The notes under the pieces were generated by a model, which worked only from the letters and a program-made list of their open reading frames with translations, was not told the origin of the DNA and ran no database searches. A stretch of 64,000 nucleotides of DNA, from NCBI GenBank assembly GCA_963703855.1, contig CAVPFW010000020.1, positions 56,082 through 120,081 of the forward strand, in the 5' to 3' direction. Every line of letters begins with the position of its first letter. Within the stretch, counting starts at the first letter, position 1. The position numbers and the translations under genes were made by a program. Positions 52,963 to 60,554 of the stretch are shown piece by piece. This DNA comes from AP-15 sp963703855 (GTDB lineage Bacteria; Pseudomonadota; Alphaproteobacteria; ATCC43930; CGMCC-115725).

Positions 52963-53595
52963 ATGGCAAAGGGCATTCTGATCGCGGCGATGGATTTCTC
53001 GGCCGCGCCCGAGGACGAGTTTCACGACTGGTACGATCTCGAGCACATCCCCGAGCGGCTGCGCGTGCCCGGGTTTGTGAACGCCGACCGCTGGATCGGC
53101 ACGGACAACCCCAAGATTGCGGTCGCGACCTACGATCTCGACAATGTCGATGTGCTGAAAAGCCCGGCCTATCTCGCGGTCGGCGGCGACAACGGGTCGC
53201 CTTGGACCAAGCGCACCGCCAAGTTCCGCAAGGGCCTTCTGCGCTACGAGGGCGAGCAGCTGTTCCCCGGCGACCGCGCCGCGCCGCGCGACGCCGCCGC
53301 CTTATTGCTGATCGGGATGAACGTCGCCCCCGAGCACGAGCACGAATTCAACGAGTGGTACAACACCGAGCACATCCCGGCCCTGGGCTCGGTGCCCGGC
53401 ACCCTATGCGCGCGCCGCTACCGCGGCACCGGGGGGACCCAGCGCTATGTCGCGCTCTACCACCTGACCTCGCCCGAGGTGGTGCGCTCGGACGCCTGGA
53501 AAAGGGCGGCAGACACCCCCTGGACCCAGAAATTGCGCCCGCATTTCCGCGACCATCTGCGCATCGAGTGCCGCCGCTACACCCGCGCGCGGTAG
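52963..53595 (+). CDS. Tandem dimeric alpha/beta-barrel protein
   Basis: A 210-residue protein with two similar halves. The first has EFHDWYDLEHIPERLRVPGF (about residues 20-39). The second has EFNEWYNTEHIPALGSVPGT (about 129-148), followed by CARRYRG. The WY-x2-EHIP pattern is typical of ferredoxin-like dimeric barrels (EthD/NIPSNAP-like), where one protein here supplies both halves. No catalytic motif is known to me. GGGAGGAAGCG precedes the ATG at 52963. Confidence 0.78.
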   Translation: MAKGILIAAMDFSAAPEDEFHDWYDLEHIPERLRVPGFVNADRWIGTDNPKIAVATYDLDNVDVLKSPAYLAVGGDNGSPWTKRTAKFRKGLLRYEGEQLFPGDRAAPRDAAALLLIGMNVAPEHEHEFNEWYNTEHIPALGSVPGTLCARRYRGTGGTQRYVALYHLTSPEVVRSDAWKRAADTPWTQKLRPHFRDHLRIECRRYTRAR

Positions 53596-53618
53596 GCCCA
53601 CTCCCGTCGCTGCCGCCG

Positions 53619-53800
53619 CTCACCCCCGGATCGGGTCCGGGGCAGGCTCTCCCAGCCCTGCGGGCCGGGTCCCTCCCTCTCCCCAGGTGCGGGCGAGGGT
53701 CTGTTCGTGCGCGTCAGCGTCGCGGTGGTGCTGCGCGGCCCCCTCACCCCTCCCTCTCCCCCGGCCGGCGGGGGTTCCTCGCCGGCGGGGGAGAGGAGAG
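53619..53800. repeat. Cluster of palindromic repeats
   Basis: Several repeat types sit side by side: CCCCCGGATCGGGTCCGGGG near 53623; CCCTCTCCCC with a GGCGAGGG partner at 53676-53700; and CCCTCTCCCCCGGCC with GCCGGCGGGGGAGAGGAG at 53752-53796. There is no gene between 53596 and 53894. Confidence 0.6.
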
Positions 53801-53894
53801 GCGCGGTCACCGCGTATGACGGCGGCGCCGTTTTCCCCTCCCCGCTCATCAAAGCGGACGTACGGGTTTCCCGCATCCGGCCTTCCGACCGGCT

Positions 53895-54071
53895 TCATCT
53901 CGCGGCATACGGCGGCGGGCCGAGATGGACACGCCGGAGGTGGAGCATCCCGAGCGCGCCGAAAACCGCCTCGTGGGTGAAGCGGTTGGTGCCGCGCGTC
54001 GGCGCCTTGTGACGCCGAACCAGGAAGTTGCGGACTCGGTCGTAGACGTGGTTGTCGACCGCGCGGTACGA
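53895..54071 (-). pseudogene. Group II intron reverse transcriptase/maturase, C-terminal fragment
   Basis: The minus strand encodes SYRAVDNHVYDRVRNFLVRR, then HKAPTRGTNRFTHEAVFGAL, GMLHLRRVHLGPPPYAAR and a TGA at 53895. The pattern YRAVDxxVYDRVRxFLxRRHK followed by the RGT and LGxLxLRxxHLGPPP motif is the C-terminal end of group II intron-encoded reverse transcriptases. Nothing of the polymerase or X domain remains, and the similarity ends about 65 nt before the IS256-type element. It is a short remnant, too short for conventional gene finding. Confidence 0.7.
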
Positions 54072-54157
54072 ACAGCCTGACGGTCCTGGTGATGGGCATC
54101 CCGAAAGCCGGCATCGTTGTCGCGGACCGCGGTCGTGTCCCTTGGGGTGGTGTAGGA

Positions 54158-54226
54158 GCTGTGGGTAAGTAGCCCGCCGACGTGGACCGCCACGAGTCGG
54201 GCGGCGGCGGGCTACTTATCCACAGC
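54158..54226. repeat. Long hairpin upstream of transposase gene
   Basis: The left arm GCTGTGGGTAAG-TAGCCCGCCG (54158-54179) pairs with CGGCGGGCTA-CTTATCCACAGC (54205-54226) with one mismatch. The 25-nt loop contains a smaller CGTGG / CCACG stem. It lies between the left terminal repeat and the transposase start, a position where IS elements often carry structures that limit read-through transcription. It could also be a further inserted palindrome. Confidence 0.8.
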
Positions 54227-54707
54227 GGTGGTCACCGCGGATCTCTCCGGTAGGGTTTGGTCGCCAAACCGATCAACCTGACGGAGAACCCGGTCCCCGG
54301 ACTCGATCCGGGGATGACCGATGAGATGATCGCCCTTCGCGCACTCGTGGAGAAGAGCCCTGACACCGACCTGCTGCGCGAGATGATCGGCTTTGCCGCG
54401 CACCGGCTGATGGAGCTGGAAGTCGAAGGGCTGACCGGCGCCGGGCACGGCGAGCGCAGCCCCGATCGGATCACCCAGCGCAACGGCTATCGCGAGCGCG
54501 ACTGGGAGACGCGCGCCGGCACGGTGGAATTGCGCATCCCCAAGCTGCGGAGGAGGAAGCTACTTCCCGGCTTTCCTGGAGCCGCGGCGGATGGCCGAGA
54601 AGGCGCTGACCGCGGTCGTCCAGGAAGCCTATTTCCACGGCGTCTCGACCCGCTCGGTCGACGAACTGGTGCGGGCGATGGGAATGACCGGCATCTCAAA
54701 GAGCCAG

Positions 54708-54730
54708 GGCCTGCCCCTGCGAAGGCGGGG
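54708..54730. repeat. 23-nt palindromic insertion 1 in transposase gene
   Basis: GGCCTGCCCCTGCGAAGGC plus GGGG, inserted between the codons for KSQ and VSRLC, where relatives read continuously. The core is the GCGAAAGCGGGG-type REP palindrome also found at 25733. It shares 19 of 23 bases with insertion 3 and shifts the frame. Confidence 0.75.
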
Positions 54731-54904
54731 GTCTCCCGGCTGTGCGCCGAGATCGACGACAAGATCGAGGCCTTCCTCAATCGGCCGCTCGAAGGCGATT
54801 GGCCCTATCTGTGGCTCGATGCCACTTACGTCAAAGGCCGCAGCGGCGGGCGCGTGCTCTCGACCGCGGTGATCCTCGCGATTGCCGTCAATAGCGACGG
54901 CCGT

Positions 54905-54934
54905 GGGCCTTCAGCCCACGGGCATGACCCGTGG
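54905..54934. repeat. 30-nt in-frame palindromic insertion 2 in transposase gene
   Basis: After the codons for NSDGR the gene has ten extra codons (GPSAHGHDPW) before GEVLGMDIG. The inserted DNA completes two palindromes: CCGTGGGC / GCCCACGG (54901-54921) and ACGGG / CCCGT (54918-54932). The first matches the intergenic cores at 40355 and 42859, in inverted orientation. Confidence 0.78.
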
Positions 54935-55327
54935 GGCGAGGTGCTGGGGATGGATATCGGCCCGTCCGAGGCCGAAACCTTCTGGACCGAGTTCCTGCGC
55001 AAGCTGGCCCGCCGCGGTCTGCGCGGCGTCAAGCTGGTCATCTCGGACGCGCATGAGGGCTTGAAGGCAGCCGTCGCCAAGGTCCTGCACGCCTCCTGGC
55101 AGCGCTGCCGGGTGCACTTCATGCGCAACCTCTTGGCCCATGCCGGCAAGCAGGGCCGGCGCGTCGTCGCCGCCTTCGTCGGTACCGCCTTCGCCCAGGA
55201 GGACGCCGAGGCCGCCCGCGCCCAGTGGCGCCAGGTCGCCGACCAGCTGCGGCCCAAGGTGCCCAAGCTCGCCGGGCTGATGGACGAGGCCGAAGCCGAC
55301 GTCCTCGCCTTCATGAGCTTTCCCAAG

Positions 55328-55350
55328 AGCCTGCCCTCGCGAAAGCGGGG
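55328..55350. repeat. 23-nt palindromic insertion 3 in transposase gene
   Basis: AGCCTGCCCTCGCGAAAGC plus GGGG, inserted between the codons for FPK and DHRLKIHSTN. It is the second copy of the 23-nt unit and shifts the frame again. Removing it restores the FPKDHR junction typical of IS256 transposases. Confidence 0.75.
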
Positions 55351-55656
55351 GACCATCGCCTCAAGATCCACTCGACCAACCCCTTGGAACGGCTCAACGG
55401 CGAAATCAAGCGCCGCACCGAGGTCGTCGGCATCTTCCCAAACGAAGCAGCCATCACCCGCCTCGTCGGCGCCATCCTGCTCGAGCAGAACGATGAATGG
55501 GCGGTCCAGCGAGCCCGCTACATGACCCTGGAAACCATCGCTCCGTTGAGCCAGGATCTGATCGTCAACCTGCCCGCCGTGGCGGCCTGACAAAAACCGG
55601 CCAGCCCAGCCGGAGAGCGCAATCCTACCGCGCTCTTACACCACGTCTCGGGACAC

Positions 55657-55899
55657 GATCCGCGCGCTTCCGAACTGCCGTCTTTTGTGGCGGTCGAGAT
55701 CTCCAAGGACGTCCTGTCGTTGCAGGCCGTGGTTCCCGAAAGCAAGGCGGCCGCGGTCAATGACGCGCCCCGTCGCCGGCGGCGCAAGAAAGCGGGGCTG
55801 ATCGAGATCGAGCTGGCGGATGGGCACCGGGTTCGCGTTGACCGCGACGTTGACGCCGCGGCGCTGGAGCGGGTGCTCGACGTGCTGGCGCGGCGATGA
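55657..55899 (+). pseudogene. tnpA: IS66 TnpA remnant (left-truncated)
   Basis: The C-terminal end of an IS66 accessory protein A: SELPSFVAVEI, then RRRRRKKAGLIEIELADGHR and VRVDRDVDAAALERVLDVLA. The helix-turn-helix N-terminal half is missing. The reading starts directly at the right end of the IS256-type element, so the truncation point coincides with that junction. The stop overlaps the ATG of the tnpB remnant. Confidence 0.85.
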
Positions 55900-57412
55900 T
55901 CCCGGTTCCCTCCGGCGTGCGGGTGTGGCTGGCGGTCGGCCGCACCGACATGAGGCGCTCGGAACCCACGGTGCGGCTGCTCGATCAGATGCAGCTTGCG
56001 CTCGAGGAACTCGAGAGTTCGGCCAGCGAGGATAAGATCGCCGCCGAGCGCGCTGTGGCCCAGACCACGAATGTCATGGCCTTTACCCGCAAGCGTCCGA
56101 CGCGCCAGCCCTTTGCAAGCATCTGCTGCGGGAGCGGGTGGTCGAACCGCGGCCGACGGTTTGCCTTTGCTGCGGCAGCGCGCGGCGGCGCAAGTTGGGC
56201 GAGGACATCACCGAGACGCTGGAGGTCATTCCGCGGCAATGGAAGGTGATCCAGCATGTCCGCGAGAAATTCACCTGCCGTGAGTGCGAGAAGATCACTC
56301 AGGCGCCGGCGCCATTCCATGTGATTGCTAGGGGTTAGGCCGGTCCCAGCTTGCTGGCAATGATCCTGTTCGAGAAGTATGGGCAGCATCAACCGCTGAA
56401 CCGCCAGGCCGAACGCTACGCCAGGGAGGGCGTACCGCTCAGCTTGTCGACCCTGGCCGATCAGGTGGGCGGCTGCTGCGCGGTGCTGGCGCCGCTCCTC
56501 CGGCGGGTTGAGGCGCATGTCTTGGCCGCCGCGCGGCTGAACGGCGACGACACCACCGTGCCGGTCCTGGCCAAGGGCAAGACCGACACCGGGCGATGTT
56601 GGGTTTACGTGCGCGACGATCGTCCGTTTGGCGGGCAGGCTCCGCCGACGGCGATGTTCTATTACTCGCGCGATCGGGCCGGCGAGCATGCCCAGGCGCA
56701 TCTGACCGATTATGCCGGGATCTTTCAGGCCGACGCCTTCGGCGGATACAACAAGATGTACGAGGCCGACCGCAAGCCGGGCCCGATCATCGAGGCGGCG
56801 TGCTGGGTGCATGCCCGCCGGCCCTTCTTCATCATGGCCGATGTCGCCGCCAACGCTCGCCGCAAGGCGCAGGGCAAGACCACGAAAGTGATCTTGCCGC
56901 TGGCGCTGGAGGCGGTCCGGCGCATCGACGCCCTGTTCGACATCGAACGCTCGATCAACGGCCAGAGCGCCGAGCGGCGCCGGGCGGTCCGGCAGGAACA
57001 AAGCGCGCCGTTGGTCGCCGATCTGCAAAGCTGGCTGCGCGAGCAGCGAGCGAAGCTGTCGCGTGGCAACGATCTCGCCAAGGCGATGGACTACATGCTC
57101 AAACGCTGGCCCGCGTTCACGCGGTTCCTCGACGACGGTCGGATCTGTCTATCGAACAACGCGGCGGAACGAGCTCTGCGTGGTATTGCCCTGGGCAGAA
57201 AGTCATGGTTGTTCGCGGGTTCCGACCGCGGCGGGCAGCGTGCCGCGGCGATGTACAGCCTGATCGGCACCGCGAAATTGAACGACGTCGATCCGCAAGC
57301 CTGGTTGGCCGACGTGCTGGCCCGGATCGCCGAGCATCCGGTCCACAGGATCGACGAACTGCTACCGTGGAACCGGCGGCCGCGCTCGGCACCGCGCAGC
57401 CAAGCGGCCTGA
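55896..57412 (+). pseudogene. IS66 TnpB-transposase fusion by deletion, with frameshift and stop
   Basis: The first 21 codons (MIPVPSGVRVWLAVGRTDMR) are the start of TnpB. The reading then passes straight into the N-terminal leucine-rich part of the IS66 transposase (LLDQMQLALEELESSASEDK), so the rest of tnpB and the start of tnpC are deleted. A 1-nt loss near 56117 shifts into LLRERVVEPRPTVCLCCGSA, the zinc-finger region. A TAG at 56336-56338 interrupts VIARG-AGPSLLAMIL, where relatives have Trp. From 56339 on, the DDE region and the NNAAERALRGIALGRKSWLF motif are intact. Terminal repeats were not found. Confidence 0.87.
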
Positions 57413-57657
57413 TCTTGGCCGCCATCGCATCGGTCTTCACGATCGGCTACGTCGCCAACCTGCTCGGCGAGAGCGAAGACTGGCTGTTCGAGCTGTCGAT
57501 CGACATGTCCCCTGACGATGACTCCCTTTGGGTCTACGGTGTCGGCGATGATGGCCTAGTCGCCTTCACCCAGTACGGCATCGAGTGCCTGCAGCAGATC
57601 ATCACCGACGAAAGAGCCGCCGGCCGCGCACCGCCGCAGGTCAAATCGCCCGAGTAG
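57367..57657 (+). CDS. Small protein downstream of IS66 transposase
   Basis: A 96-residue frame that overlaps the end of the transposase gene and starts at a GTG. It has a hydrophobic segment (LILAAIASVFTIGYVANLL) followed by an acidic, well-ordered part (WLFELSIDMSPDDDSLWVYG, VGDDGLVAFTQYGIECLQQI). The second part looks like a real protein and not a frame shadow. My recollection is that similar proteins occur next to IS66 elements, but I cannot name a family or function. Confidence 0.55.
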   Translation: MEPAAALGTAQPSGLILAAIASVFTIGYVANLLGESEDWLFELSIDMSPDDDSLWVYGVGDDGLVAFTQYGIECLQQIITDERAAGRAPPQVKSPE

Positions 57658-57703
57658 CCCAGCCTGCGGTGCTCACCGGATGCTAACCTTCCGACAACGG
57701 TAG

Positions 57704-58402
57704 ATGCCGATGCGCGGCGATCGCAGACCCTTGCAGAACCGGGTGACCCCGTTTGGCGATGTCGTCGCGATCTCGCAGAGAGGGCTTTTCATGGGCAATC
57801 GCGGGATCATCCATGACCCGGCAACCAAAACGCTGCTCGGGCGACGCTGGACGACCAAGGCGTGGCTCGTCTGTGTCCTCGACTACAAAGGGCGGCACCG
57901 CGAGGTGATGGGCGGACGCAGCTGGACCGAGCTTTTCTTTCTCGACGAAGCGGTGGCGCTCGCCGCCGGTCACCGCCCGTGCTTCTTCTGCCGCCGCGGG
58001 GATGCCGAAGCATTTCGTGCCGCCTGGGGCAAGGCTCAGGGAGGGAAGGCGCCTCTGGCGTCGGAGATGGATGCGGTCCTACACGAAGAGCGGCTCGACC
58101 GAGGCCGCAAACGGGTCCATGCCATACCTGGTCCTATTGGCGAGCTCCCGGACGGCGCCGTGATTGCCTCGGCCGGCGAGGCCTATACCATCGCGCAGGG
58201 CCGCGCGTTCCGCTGGAGCGAGCAAGGCTACCAAGCAGCGCGGCAAATCCCTCACGCCGACGGGCTGCTGACCCCACCTGCCACCTTCCTCGCAATCCGC
58301 GCCGGCTATCGGCCGGCGTTACACCCCGATCTTCAACCAAACCCTCAATCTGATCTTTGCGACGCCGCCGGTATTGTCAACCGCTCGCCCTACGAGACAT
58401 GA
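57704..58402 (+). CDS. Conserved hypothetical protein with CxxC
   Basis: A 232-residue cytoplasmic protein. It starts MPMRGDRRPLQNRVTPFGDV, has GNRGIIHDPATKTLLGRRWT (about residues 31-50) and AGHRPCFFCRRGDAEAFRAA (about 88-107), in which the PCFFC pair could bind a metal, and ends without repeats or membrane segments. The arrangement of the first 120 residues resembles a nucleic-acid-associated domain, but I do not recognise it. It is plainly protein-coding and follows the IS66 remnant by 46 nt. The function is unknown. Confidence 0.7.
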   Translation: MPMRGDRRPLQNRVTPFGDVVAISQRGLFMGNRGIIHDPATKTLLGRRWTTKAWLVCVLDYKGRHREVMGGRSWTELFFLDEAVALAAGHRPCFFCRRGDAEAFRAAWGKAQGGKAPLASEMDAVLHEERLDRGRKRVHAIPGPIGELPDGAVIASAGEAYTIAQGRAFRWSEQGYQAARQIPHADGLLTPPATFLAIRAGYRPALHPDLQPNPQSDLCDAAGIVNRSPYET

Positions 58403-58472
58403 GCTTAATCGTCCGGATCGAGCCGTAAGCAGACCTGCATCACTGACGAAAAACTTGCGGCGAACTCCTCAT

Positions 58473-59318
58473 TCATATCGCGTTGCTCTCGACCATTCGA
58501 GGGTCGTCGAGATCGTCCTCGATCGTCTCGCTGGGAAAGGGCGTCGCGGTCATCAGCGTCACGCCCTCCGCAGAGCGAAACCGGTGCCACGTCCCTTGCG
58601 GGATGACAGTCATCATTCCCGCGCGGAGCGCGAGCGATTGCTTCCCATCCTCGGCCGCGACGTCCAGCGTCGCCATGCCGTCGAGGATGTGGATCAGCTC
58701 GTCAGCAATGTGCTTTTCCCAATGACCTTTCCCCGCGAACTTCGTGGCGGTGAGGGCGCCGTCACGGTAAGACGCCAATCGAGCGGCGCTCCCCTGTCGA
58801 TCGGCCATCGTCGATCGCGGGGTCCGGCCTTGGAACATCGTCAGCTTCGCGACCTCGGCGTTGAGGTCAACGATGTCGGGCGCTCTGCTTTCCGTTTCCC
58901 CCTCGGGCTTGCGGCCTCGCCGAGGGTCGTCGACATCGCGCTCGACATGCTCGCCAGGAAAGGGCGTCAGGCCGAGATGCGTGTTGCCCTCGGAATGGCT
59001 GCGGTGCCATGCGCCCTGTGGAATGACGGCGATCATTCCGGCGCCGAGCGTAAAAGACTTGGGCGGCCCGTCGTCGCAGACGATTTCCAGGATCGTCGAC
59101 CCGTCGAGGACGTGAACCAACTCGTCACCGGTGAGATGACGTTCCCAATGGTCGGTCCCGGCGGATTTAAGCGCCAAAAGCAGCCCGTCGCGATAGGAAG
59201 CCAATCGCGCGACGCTTCCTTTTGTCTCTTCCCGCGTCGAGTGCGGCGTTCGTCGAAACATTGTCAGCTTCGCAAGTTCCGCGTCGAGATGGATGACGCT
59301 GGGCATTCCGCTTGCCAT
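58473..59318 (-). CDS. Double cupin domain protein
   Basis: A 281-residue protein made of two similar cupin halves. Half 1 has HLDAELAKLTMFRRTPHSTR, LVHVLDGSTILEIVCDDGPP and MIAVIPQGAWHRSHSEG. Half 2 has DLNAEVAKLTMFQGRTPRST, HWEKHIADELIHILDG and MTVIPQGTWHRFRSAEG. Each half carries the second cupin motif histidine (WHR). Such bicupins may be dioxygenases or sensors. The ATG at 59318 gives MASGMPSVIH and has GAAAGGAGCGG upstream. It is divergent from a LysR-type gene, its probable regulator. Confidence 0.85.
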   Translation of the reverse strand: MASGMPSVIHLDAELAKLTMFRRTPHSTREETKGSVARLASYRDGLLLALKSAGTDHWERHLTGDELVHVLDGSTILEIVCDDGPPKSFTLGAGMIAVIPQGAWHRSHSEGNTHLGLTPFPGEHVERDVDDPRRGRKPEGETESRAPDIVDLNAEVAKLTMFQGRTPRSTMADRQGSAARLASYRDGALTATKFAGKGHWEKHIADELIHILDGMATLDVAAEDGKQSLALRAGMMTVIPQGTWHRFRSAEGVTLMTATPFPSETIEDDLDDPRMVESNAI

Positions 59319-59464
59319 TTTCCGCTCCTTTCTGAGTGGCGACGTGCTAGGAAGCATAACGCTACGGATTATTTGCGGTGATCTCCGTTTTTGAAGCTGA
59401 GCGGAACGTTTTCGTGGCACCCGATTGTTGGTACGAATGATCGTGAGCGGTAAGGGAGGGTGGC
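59319..59464. promoter_or_regulatory. Divergent promoter region between double cupin and LysR gene
   Basis: 146 nt of lower GC content than the genes on either side, the classic setting for LysR-type control of a divergent target. It should contain both promoters and one or more regulator sites. I could not define a convincing T-N11-A operator by eye. Confidence 0.45.
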
Positions 59465-60421
59465 ATGGCTGCTTTCAACGGATTAGAGGTTGCGGTGCGC
59501 GAACCGCGGCATGAGCCGGCGACCCGCGTGCAAGGATCGAGTCACGGCGCGATGGACTGGAACGATGTCCGGGTGTTCCTCGCCGTTGCTCGCGAAGGGT
59601 CGATGCGCGCCGCCGGACGGGCGCTCGGGCTGAGCCAACCGACGATCGCCCGCCGTTTGGCCGCGTTCGAGGCCAGTTTTGGCGGACCGGTCCTGTTCGA
59701 ACGCCTGCCCGAGGGGCTACGCCTCAACGTCGCCGGCGAGCAGTTGATCTCGGCGGCCGAGAGCATCGAGGATGCAGTGCTAACATTGGAGCGCCGGAGT
59801 GCGGCTGCCTCGCCGGTGTTGAGCGGCACAGTGCGGGTATCGACCGGCGAGTGCGCCGCCGGGTTTCTCGCTCGCTGCCTGTCGGAAGTGACAACGACGG
59901 CGCTGCCGCCCGGCATCACGTTGGAGCTTGTCGACGAGTTGCGCCAGACGGCAAACCTCCTGCGACGCCAAGCCGATATGGCGTTGCGCCACGAGCCGCC
60001 GGAAGGCGGGGACTTCTACATTTCCAAGGCTGGCACCTTCGCCTGCGCGGTCTACCGGCGGCGCGACGCTGGTGCCGGCGGATGGGTCACCTATACCGAC
60101 GAGCAAGCGCACTATGCGCCTGCACGTTGGGTCCGGCGGCAGGTGGAAGAGACCGGGAGTCCGGTGACGCTGCGCGCATCATCGATGCTGATGCATTTGG
60201 AGGCGATCCGCGCCGGTACAGGGCGCGGCGTGCTGCCCTGTTATGTGGGGGACGGCCATCCTCTGCTTGAACGACTGACCCCACCGATCCCAGAAATCGC
60301 CGCCGAATACTGGATTATTGTCCACCGTGATCTGCGCCGCTCCGCCTGCGTGCGCGCTGTAATTGATTGGGTCAAGGCGCTCTTTGCCGAGCAACGAGAC
60401 CTTATCGCCGGCGTCGTGTAA
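59465..60421 (+). CDS. LysR family transcriptional regulator
   Basis: A 318-residue regulator. The N-terminal winged helix is seen as MDWNDVRVFLAVAREGSMRA, AAGRALGLSQPTIARRLAAF and LFERLPEGLRLNVAGEQLI. The linker helix and effector-binding domain follow (VLSGTVRVSTGECAAGFLAR onward). The ATG at 59465 has a strong AAGGGAGGGTGG motif. An alternative ATG at 59552 starts exactly at MDWNDVRVF, so the first 29 residues may be untranslated. It probably controls the divergent double cupin gene. Confidence 0.9.
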   Translation: MAAFNGLEVAVREPRHEPATRVQGSSHGAMDWNDVRVFLAVAREGSMRAAGRALGLSQPTIARRLAAFEASFGGPVLFERLPEGLRLNVAGEQLISAAESIEDAVLTLERRSAAASPVLSGTVRVSTGECAAGFLARCLSEVTTTALPPGITLELVDELRQTANLLRRQADMALRHEPPEGGDFYISKAGTFACAVYRRRDAGAGGWVTYTDEQAHYAPARWVRRQVEETGSPVTLRASSMLMHLEAIRAGTGRGVLPCYVGDGHPLLERLTPPIPEIAAEYWIIVHRDLRRSACVRAVIDWVKALFAEQRDLIAGVV

Positions 60422-60554
60422 GTCAGCATTGGGGAATCTTGAGCCGAAGACGCGGGCAGGCGCGGCGAGCAGCTCCAGGGGTGATCGATCGCGCGTCCGG
60501 CGCGCATCTGAACGGTTGGTTTGCGCTAACCCGACCGTCGGCCTACTTCTCTGC

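Larger units (their letters stand above)
54314..55590 (+). pseudogene. IS256-family transposase with three palindromic insertions
   Basis: The protein begins MTDEMIALRALVEKSPDTDL and follows the IS256 Transposase_mut pattern: ERSPDRITQRNGYRERDWET, IPKLR, YFHGVSTRSVDELVRAMG, DWPYLWLDATYVKGRSGG, VKLVISDAHEGLKAAVAKVL, HSTNPLERLNGEIKRRTEVV. The catalytic residues sit in LDATYV, SDAHEG and NEAAITRLVG-type segments. The frame is displaced by +1 near 54554. It is then broken by 23-nt insertions at 54708-54730 and 55328-55350, and carries a 30-nt in-frame insertion at 54905-54934. Without these, the normal FLEPRR, KSQVSRLC, SDGRGEVLG and FPKDHR joins are restored. It is non-functional. Confidence 0.88.
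54135..55656 (+). mobile_element. IS256-family element, decayed
   Basis: Imperfect terminal inverted repeats are GTGTCCCTTGGGGTGG-TGTAGGAGC at the left (54135 onward) and its counterpart GTGTCCCGAGACGTGG-TGTAAGAGC read inward from 55656. The length is about 1.5 kb. No flanking 8-9 bp target duplication is apparent. The left side abuts a group II intron fragment and the right side an IS66-type remnant, so the flanks have been rearranged. The single transposase gene inside is broken by palindromic insertions and a 1-nt shift. Confidence 0.8.

Noticed and set aside
54257..54313. Upstream TTG start for the IS256 transposase
   Set aside because: The added residues are not conserved and lie in palindromic DNA; MTDEMIALRALVEK at 54314 is the typical family start.
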